The notes under the pieces were generated by a model. It had not been told where the DNA came from. It did not search any database and saw only the letters and a list, made by a program, of their open reading frames with translations. A DNA stretch of 34,337 nt, taken from contig BFEA01000669.1 in the NCBI GenBank assembly GCA_003427395.1, positions 719,344 to 753,680 of the forward strand. The letters are read 5' to 3'. Position numbers and translations under genes: made by a program. Below, piece by piece: positions 28,518-34,337 of this stretch. Positions within the stretch are counted from its first letter, which is position 1; the number at the start of each line of letters is the position of its first letter. Source of the DNA: Chara braunii (Eukaryota; Streptophyta; Charophyceae; Charales; Characeae).

Positions 28518-29765
28518 CACACTTGTCAATCCCCTCGACGCCTCGACGGTTGACACTCTCCCCACCTATTTATCTTCCCACTGACTCACACCTTGAAGTA
28601 CTTCATCATCAACTCCTTTAGGATGTCAACATTTTGCGGCTCTACTTCGACATCGACTCGACTCTTACTTCATCGACGTTATCAACCACCTCGATGACTT
28701 CAACTACTTTATCGACTTCAAATACCTCGGACATGATTACTTCATGCCATTACCCTACCTAAGGCTTAACTTCCTCCCTAGTCGATGAATTTCTTGCATG
28801 TTCCTCTCACCCACTACCCTCATCACCCTAGTGTCGACCAGTGCATGCCTTCAGATAGACATATCTCCACCTTATTCCAAGCTGCCCTTCATGGTCGCCC
28901 CTGCATGGTGTCACTCTTTTGTCGAGCATTACCCGCTTTATGGTCTATCTGTTAGGGTCATTGGTTTTGTTTCACTACTATTTTCTTGCCCAAAGCCAGA
29001 TAACCTCTCCCATCTTGGCATGTGATTGTCCTTAGAAGTTTCGATTCTTAGGCTGCATTCACCCTCTCTGAAACCGTCTCTCTTAGTGGTTCAGTGACAC
29101 ACATTATCTTGTGACATATTACTATCTTTTTCTTTCAGCGCTGAGGCAGTTGCCTCTAGGACTTTAGAATTTTACCCTACTACATTCATTTCCTGCTATT
29201 AGCTAATATGCGTATATCAGATATTTGCGTTTCCTCTGACATTATGTAGCTTAGGCTGCATCGCATGGACTCGACATTGAGCTTGTTCCACATCCTAGAT
29301 TTCTCGGCTTTATTGTTGCAGAGTTCCGCTGCTGTTGTGGAAGGGTGTTTATGGCTTTCGTGATCCACTACAGGTCTGAGGATCGTCCAATGTGCCTCTA
29401 TCTGCCCTGGCCTAGAGCCAAGGCTATCTGGTTTTTTGCCTGTTCGGCCTATGGGACCAGGCCACGGCCTGACCCCACAGGCTGTGTGCTCATTCAGTCC
29501 AGTCCAGGCCTACCCGGTACCACTGTCGGTACCAGGCCAGTCCAATCCAATCCAGTCAATCCGTTGGGGGTATACCCCAACTGCAGTCTTTTTTCAATTC
29601 ATTCTTCATCTGCACAGTTTGGAGCACGTGCAATGTTGAGCCTGCATTTGAGTTGCGCTGCCCCTTCCAGCTCCATCTCCATCTCCATCATCCTCATCCC
29701 CTTCGTCTTGATCCTGACGGACCGCCATCCCGGCGGGTCCGTCACAGAAAGCCACGGGGACACTC
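28518..29765. other. Non-coding stretch after the chromovirus; no LTR recognised
   Basis: No sequence here matches the 18.97-22.7 kb leader region, so a 3' LTR could not be identified. CTTAGGCTGCAT occurs at about 29048 and 29250. Pyrimidine-rich sequence with CCAGTCCA words lies at 29490-29560, where a GGTACC-actgtc-GGTACC inverted pair is present (about 29516-29533). Confidence 0.5.
29715..29744. repeat. Hairpin upstream of the Harbinger transposase
   Basis: TGACGGACC (29715-29723) pairs with GGTCCGTCA (29736-29744), with an inner GCC/GGC pairing and one bulge. It lies about 30-50 bp upstream of the first recognisable transposase residues and could be a subterminal repeat or chance. Confidence 0.75.
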
Positions 29766-29769
29766 ATCT

Positions 29770-30615
29770 ACACAGCACATCGGTATATAGCATGGGAAAG
29801 ACCAGTGGTCTTCGTGCTGTGCGTGATGCGGTGTACGCCATTATCCAGTGTTTTCCCAACTTGGTGGGGTTTGGGTCGCACCAGGTTCGACATCATGATG
29901 AGCGTATGCGAAAGTTCGGAGCTGAAGGTTTCCCCAATTGTTGGGGTTGTATTGACCGTACGCACACTTTCTTCGACAAACCAAAGAAGGATGGTCATGA
30001 GTCCATGGCGGGTCACAAGAAGCATTTCTCCATTGTTGCGCAATTGGTTTTTGATTTGGATTTGGATTTGCACATCCTTGATCTGTGTTACAGTTTTCTG
30101 GGCACAGTGGCTGATGGATGTGTGGTAAAAAATTCTTCATCATTTAGGAAAGCGGTGAGGGGGTAGTTGTTCCGTGCGGATCCGGATGATCCCACATGCC
30201 ATCTGCGCCCTGTTGTTCCAGGAGTCCCTTATGGATACCTCTTGGCCGACAACGGCTATCCGACTTTGCCATGGACAGTAGTACCGTATGGTCATCACGA
30301 TGCTGACCCCGATATTTCTCTCTTCGACACTTTGCACAAGGTTACTCGGTTGTGCACAAAGCATGTCAATGGTGTGTTAGAAATGCGTTTTCAATACTTT
30401 TATCGGCCTCATATTTGTACCTTCGCATTGAGGGGAAGGAGCTCCACGCCGCGTGTATTCTGCACAACTTGCTACTGTCATGGGGGGATCTGCCTCAAGA
30501 TGCCAATGTTGATGGTGGGGATGGTGCGCCCGTTCCACAACCTCCAAACCAAGGCCAGAGCTTCAATCCACCGCCCAGGTACGCGAGGGAACGGGCCTGG
30601 TGTCGCCGTTTGTAA
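29770..30615 (+). pseudogene. PIF/Harbinger (DDE_Tnp_4, HARBI1-like) transposase, broken
   Basis: The frame from 29345 becomes recognisable near 29780 (GKTSGLRAVRDAVYAII), then FPNCWGCIDRTHTFF with the first catalytic Asp (29954-29956), and LGTVADGCVVKNSSSF. TAG at 30164-30166 stops it, and the same frame resumes with VPYGYLLADNGYPTLPW, carrying the second Asp (30248-30250). The segment expected to hold the third acidic residue (V-E-x-x-F-G type) reads TKHVNGVLEMRF, lacking the usual Glu. After a frameshift near 30400-30430 the conserved end appears as ELHAACILHNLL in another frame. The protein would cut and paste a Harbinger DNA transposon; this copy cannot. No terminal inverted repeats or Myb-like partner ORF were found. 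The first ~140 codons of the upstream ORF are not family-like. Confidence 0.88.
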
Positions 30616-30749
30616 CTTGAATGCCTTGTGTGCTCATTTATATATGACGAAGAAGTGATGCATACTGTATAGCTGCAACGCGCAGGGCCCCCCTTCATTC
30701 GTGGGACACACACGCACACACACGCTGAAAAGTTGTGCAGAGATTGGAG

Positions 30750-31005
30750 ATCATGATGATGATGTTGATATGGTGGTGATGTTCATGATGATGATGATGA
30801 TGATGATGATGTAGAGGAGCTGATGATCATCATGATGACGACCTTGATGATCATACAAAGAAAAAAGGTCGGGATTTCTTTTTGAATTACTGGCCGAAAG
30901 AAATATGATAATTTTCAAATACAGTTAGGTGATGCAGAGAGTCAGTGTGTTTATGCTGACATCAAAGCAGATGATGAAAATGATGATAATGATGATGATG
31001 ATGAT
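30750..31005. repeat. (GAT/ATG)n microsatellites
   Basis: Imperfect GAT repeats at about 30751-30845 and 30970-31003, interrupted by TGGTGATG and GATCATCATGATGA segments. The remainder of 30660-31600 contains an A-run (31090-31108) and a G10 run (31277-31286) and no recognisable gene. Confidence 0.9.
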
Positions 31006-31603
31006 ACGGGCCATCATACGACATTTTTTAATTGCGATCTCTTTTGTAAGTTACACAGCTCAAAGATCGACCCCACGATGTAAAAGTTGAAAAAAAAAAA
31101 AAAAAAAAGACCTATCTTATTGGTTTCTCATTTATTTTGTTAGTTTGATTGTTATGCATTCACATGCTTTTTCCCTCTCCTCCGCAGCGAGCTTACTTGG
31201 GACAGCTAGCTCTTCAACATATGTTGGCACCCTCGAAACAGCCATTGATAATGGATAGGGGCGCTGACACACAAAGGGGGGGGGGGAAACAACCTTCCAT
31301 GCTTCCACTGCACAACATCCACGTCGGAGAGTTAGGAAAAAAAAACATTTTCTGCTGAATATCCATGTTCAAGACTTCGTTTGCATGTCATTACACATAG
31401 GACATACACATACATACTATGACAAACAAAGAAAAAAGAAAAAAAAATTGTATACTTAATATGCAATGTTATAACGAAATGGTACTGCACTTCCATAAAA
31501 GAATACACAATACACTTCATTGTCGAACCAAAAACGAGACAGCAGGCCAAAGAAAACGCTCCCGTGGGGGGCTTGTTGCCGATCGAAAAATAAAGCAACT
31601 TCG

Positions 31604-31845
31604 TTTCTCACACCTAGCTAACGTACAGGCTATGCATTCGTGCATATGACCGCAGAAGAAGCAGGTGCACTGGCCGGGTAGACAGAAAACGCTAGGAGTC
31701 GTTGGTCTCATGAAAGGAAAAAGTGTTTCTCACACCTTGCTAATATACAGGGTGCAATGTCGTCCCCGATCAAAGAAGCAAGAGGTGCAGCGGCTGGGTG
31801 GACAAGATGGGGGGAGAGGAAAAACGGTGGGAGTCTTGGTGCCGG
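31604..31845. repeat. Tandem duplication of about 122 bp
   Basis: Units begin TTTCTCACACC at 31604 and 31726. Both contain GCTAA-GTACAG/ATACAG, AGAAGCA(AGA)GGTGCA, GGC(T)GGGT(A/G)GACA and GGAGTC in the same order. Divergence is moderate. Confidence 0.75.
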
Positions 31846-31950
31846 CACTGCGGCGGGGAAACAAAAAAACAAAGGAATTTCGAGCCTGCCAACGCACAAC
31901 AGACTAACATCCGGTAAGCAACCGCACGTCTCATAGATGGTGTTGCCATT

Positions 31951-32102
31951 CAACTTCGCATTGAACAAACCACTGGCAGGATGGACAACACCTACGACCG
32001 GTCTCCGCCCGCATTGCCGGAAGCAGATCCAACTTTGCACTGAACAGACCAGGATGGACAACACGTACGACCCGTCTCCGTCCGCATTACCTGAAGTAGA
32101 TC
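31951..32102 (+). repeat. Tandem duplication of about 76 bp
   Basis: Units CAACTTCGCATTGAAC (31951) and CAACTTTGCACTGAAC (32030) share GGATGGACAACAC, TACGACC and GTCTCCG followed by CCGCATT. The first is about 6 bp longer (ACTGGC insertion). Confidence 0.9.
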
Positions 32103-32353
32103 TTCCACGCATGTTCGCTGCAGTGAAGATAGTTTGGGGCCAGAACTGACTAACCGGATCTCAGCTCTGTTGCGATCCTCTCGGCCCCCCGTTCATGCAC
32201 TTCTGCGTCATTATTCTTTGCGTCGCATATCATCTCAGCAACCCTCTCTTGCGCCGCCACCACACTCAGACATAGACACTTGGACAAGTGGGGGTGTACT
32301 TAAATATTTTGAAGACTCAGTCAGGAGAGATAGAGGGTCCGTTAAGAGTGAAC

Positions 32354-32528
32354 CCACTGAAAATGTTGAAGTACGGGCCCCTTAAAGAAACAAAACATGG
32401 CAAGGAGAGGGGAGAGGGGAGAGGGGGGGGGTCAAAATTTTCACCATCTTCACCAATTCAAAGTTTTCAAAATCTTCAAGATTCCTACACATTCAGACGG
32501 GGGGGCTGTACTTCAACCTTTTCAGTGG
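32354..32528. repeat. Inverted repeat, 21-bp arms
   Basis: Left arm CCACTGAAAATGTTGAAGTA… (32354-32374) pairs with the right arm (32508-32528) at 20 of 21 positions, then continues imperfectly into GGGCCCC/GGGGGC. A third, direct-orientation relative of the right arm (GGGGGTGTACTTAAAT) lies at about 32288. A G-rich block (32404-32430) sits in the loop. Confidence 0.8.
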
Positions 32529-32539
32529 ACTCACCACTT

Positions 32540-33990
32540 TTATTCCATGTTCTCCAAAGTAGAGGCATTCAGCATTTTCGACTGTCACACTTTTTAAATC
32601 GTTGAAACTCCATTTCAGAAACTTCAAAAATGTTAAAACCTCTCCACTCCAGAATTAGATGTAGCGAAGATTCCTAGTGTCATTGACCATGTGTGGGATA
32701 CAAGTCCTGGAGGAAGAGAATCGACAAAAAATCATTCTCTCGGTTGCAAACTTCATGACTAACCTCGGACTCTGCAAGACTGCGACCCGTTTAAACTCGT
32801 GCACCTACTGGATACTGGATTCTCATGAAGGTCCCACCAGGGGAAGGAAAAACGGTTAAGATTTTTTCTCTTTTTGACGAATAGAGTACAGCTGGCGGCC
32901 ATACGCAAAATCGGGGCACAATGCCACCCGCTTTTGGATCAGTGTCCAGGCACATCAATTTGCCAACTCGGAGAAGAAAAAGCACAAAGGAAACACAAAG
33001 GAAAGGGTACTGAACATGGAGAATCTCTTTGGTTGTGGTCTGAGACAGTGTATAGTAACGTACTGGGAAAAATGGTCTAACCACAAACAACAATTTGCCG
33101 TAACAGTTCGCTGGTGGGAGGTGGGGACCAAAGTTATCTCTAGCATCCTGTCAGAGTGTGTTTTCTCACTAATTCTTGCACTTTGAAGGAATAAAGAGGA
33201 AGAGAGGTACAAAAGAAGGGTCCAAGAAGTAGAAGAGAGGATGAAGGCACAACCAATTTCCGAGCTAATCAATAATAAGCGAGCGAAAAGGATGGAGGAG
33301 TGAGACCGCCCGTAACAAGAAAGATCACACCACCGGCCGAAGAGGCTGAAGGTTAAAGGAATTGTGGTGTATGATAGGACGACGAACGAAGCATTCCAAA
33401 AAATCCTTCAGCATCGATCAAAGCTACCAATGAAAACCATGTAACCCATTCAGTGAGAAGAGGTTAACAGAGTCCTAAATCTTCAAGGTTTTTTCAAGGT
33501 CATTATAACAAATGTCCCATACCTTTTAAGCCAGACTTATTTCCAGTCCATACAGTGGACACCAAATAAGCCAACATCACAAAAAACAAGTAAAAAAACG
33601 GACCAAAGGGGCCTAAAAATCATGGTAACCGACCAGACGCCCGGACCGGTTTCCAAACACCCCCAAACATTATGTAGGAGTCCGGTGTCCTGGACGTCCT
33701 GAACCGGGCCCCGCAATGAAAAATCAGAAAAAAAAAGGGGCCGCCAAAGACATTTTTCGGGTCCTCGGCTGCCCCGGAAAAATACTGGGCCGATTTTTGT
33801 GTCTTTTCGCCCTACCGGACATCGGTCAAAGGCCGAACCCACCACAGACTGTGCAGACTGGCGGGAGCCAGGGCCAGCACTTTCAAACTGGCCGTTTTTG
33901 AATCTCGCAGGCGCGCTGTTCAGAAGCCGCCAGCTGCTGCCCGTCACGTCCCCCCTGCAGCCCCACAGCCATCACGAGGAAGCCGCCATC
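32540..33990. other. No gene recognised
   Basis: Small charged segments exist, for example NKEEERYKRRVQEVEERMKA near 33187-33246, but stops surround them and no family is recognisable. A 136-codon minus-strand ORF (33537-33947) and an overlapping + strand ORF have no domain. Confidence 0.4.
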
Positions 33991-34000
33991 GCCGACGAAA

Positions 34001-34056
34001 CAGCCAGCCGCCGCCAACGTCCAACAAGCAGCCAGCCGCCGCCAACGTCCAAGAAG
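34001..34056 (+). repeat. 28-bp tandem repeat
   Basis: CAGCCAGCCGCCGCCAACGT followed by CCAACAAG at 34001 is repeated at 34029 with one change (CCAAGAAG). Confidence 0.95.
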
Positions 34057-34060
34057 CAGG

Positions 34061-34063
<3 letters not shown>

Positions 34064-34125
<62 letters not shown>
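34064..34125. repeat. (CT)n microsatellite
   Basis: About 30 uninterrupted CT repeats. The 167-codon ORF running through it (33799-34302) is driven by this repeat and by GC-rich simple sequence and is not called as a gene. Near the window end GATGGAGACTGGCGGG occurs twice (about 34268 and 34318). Confidence 0.98.
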
Positions 34126-34128
<3 letters not shown>

Positions 34129-34337
34129 GGCTTTGTCCTTCCTTCCACAGTGGGAGCTTCGGGAGGCGGTTCGGGGAGGGAGAGGAGAGGTACGCAGTCG
34201 GAGGAAGAAGGCTCAGGGAGTGAGGGATGGAGCCCGGCGGGTAGGGTCGAAAAATATGGGGGGTTGGGATGGAGACTGGCGGGAAAGATAGGGGAAAGAT
34301 AGGGGATACGCGGTTGAGATGGAGACTGGCGGGGAGG

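Noticed and set aside
28518-29340. 3' LTR of the chromovirus
   Set aside because: No similarity to the 18.97-22.7 kb segment could be found by eye, and no TG…CA ends with a target-site duplication.
31500-31640. Minus-strand tRNA-like A box (TTAGCTAGGTGTGAGA) and B box (GGTTCGACA)
   Set aside because: Box spacing is far longer than in a tRNA or SINE head and the B box is incomplete.
33799-34302. 167-codon ORF with a long Ser-Leu run
   Set aside because: Open only because of the (CT)n tract and GC-rich flanks; no domain.

Overview
The window looks like nuclear DNA from a large, repeat-rich eukaryotic genome. The LINE with a plant-type RT zinc-binding tail, the chromodomain Ty3/gypsy element, the PIF/Harbinger transposase, the U2 snRNA-derived repeats of plant-like sequence and the TTTAGGG-like motifs make the green lineage (land plant or streptophyte alga) most likely. 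The species assignment is an inference. I found no intact host protein gene. Everything recognisably coding is a broken transposable-element gene, and the rest is repeats, hairpin arrays and anonymous sequence. A run of N (14516-14573) and two single Ns mark assembly uncertainty.

Layout. 1-1.4 kb: 3' end of a decayed LINE, followed by a 138-bp tandem duplication. 2.06-2.4 kb: a composite repeat made of a U2 snRNA fragment, an A-rich stretch, a pyrimidine/GC-rich minisatellite and palindromes. 2.4-3.0 kb: two tRNA-derived (SINE-like) modules and a 63-bp repeat. 4.57-5.92 kb: two strongly diverged tandem units that keep base-pairing potential. 6.67-6.83 kb: short hairpins. 7.2-8.43 kb: sixteen hairpins with an invariant AACTTA loop and stems that change on both sides together. 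10.6-11.4 kb: a second hairpin family with a period of about 177 bp. 14.18-14.89 kb: the U2 composite repeat again, inverted and tandem, across the N gap. 15.59-15.69 kb: a 31-bp perfect inverted repeat. 15.7-16.55 kb: possible remains of an unidentified coding region. 17-18.3 kb: CT/GA microsatellites and a degenerate repeat family.

18.97-28.5 kb holds a decayed Ty3/gypsy chromovirus. Its leader and gag N-terminal segment are tandemly duplicated (1.9 kb each, both carrying the same two stops and the same tRNA-like module). Then come gag with a CCHC knuckle, a protease remnant, RT (YLDD), RNase H, integrase (HHCC zinc finger and core, with an internal 237-bp duplication) and a C-terminal chromodomain. 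29.77-30.62 kb is a broken PIF/Harbinger (DDE) transposase. 30.7-34.3 kb contains GAT and CT microsatellites, small tandem duplications and an inverted repeat.

No operon-like cooperation between genes is visible. The most unusual content is the set of hairpin arrays between 4.6 and 11.4 kb. Several sequence-unrelated families there keep their stems while both arms diverge, which means either selection on a structured transcript or a DNA-level process that copies one arm onto the other.
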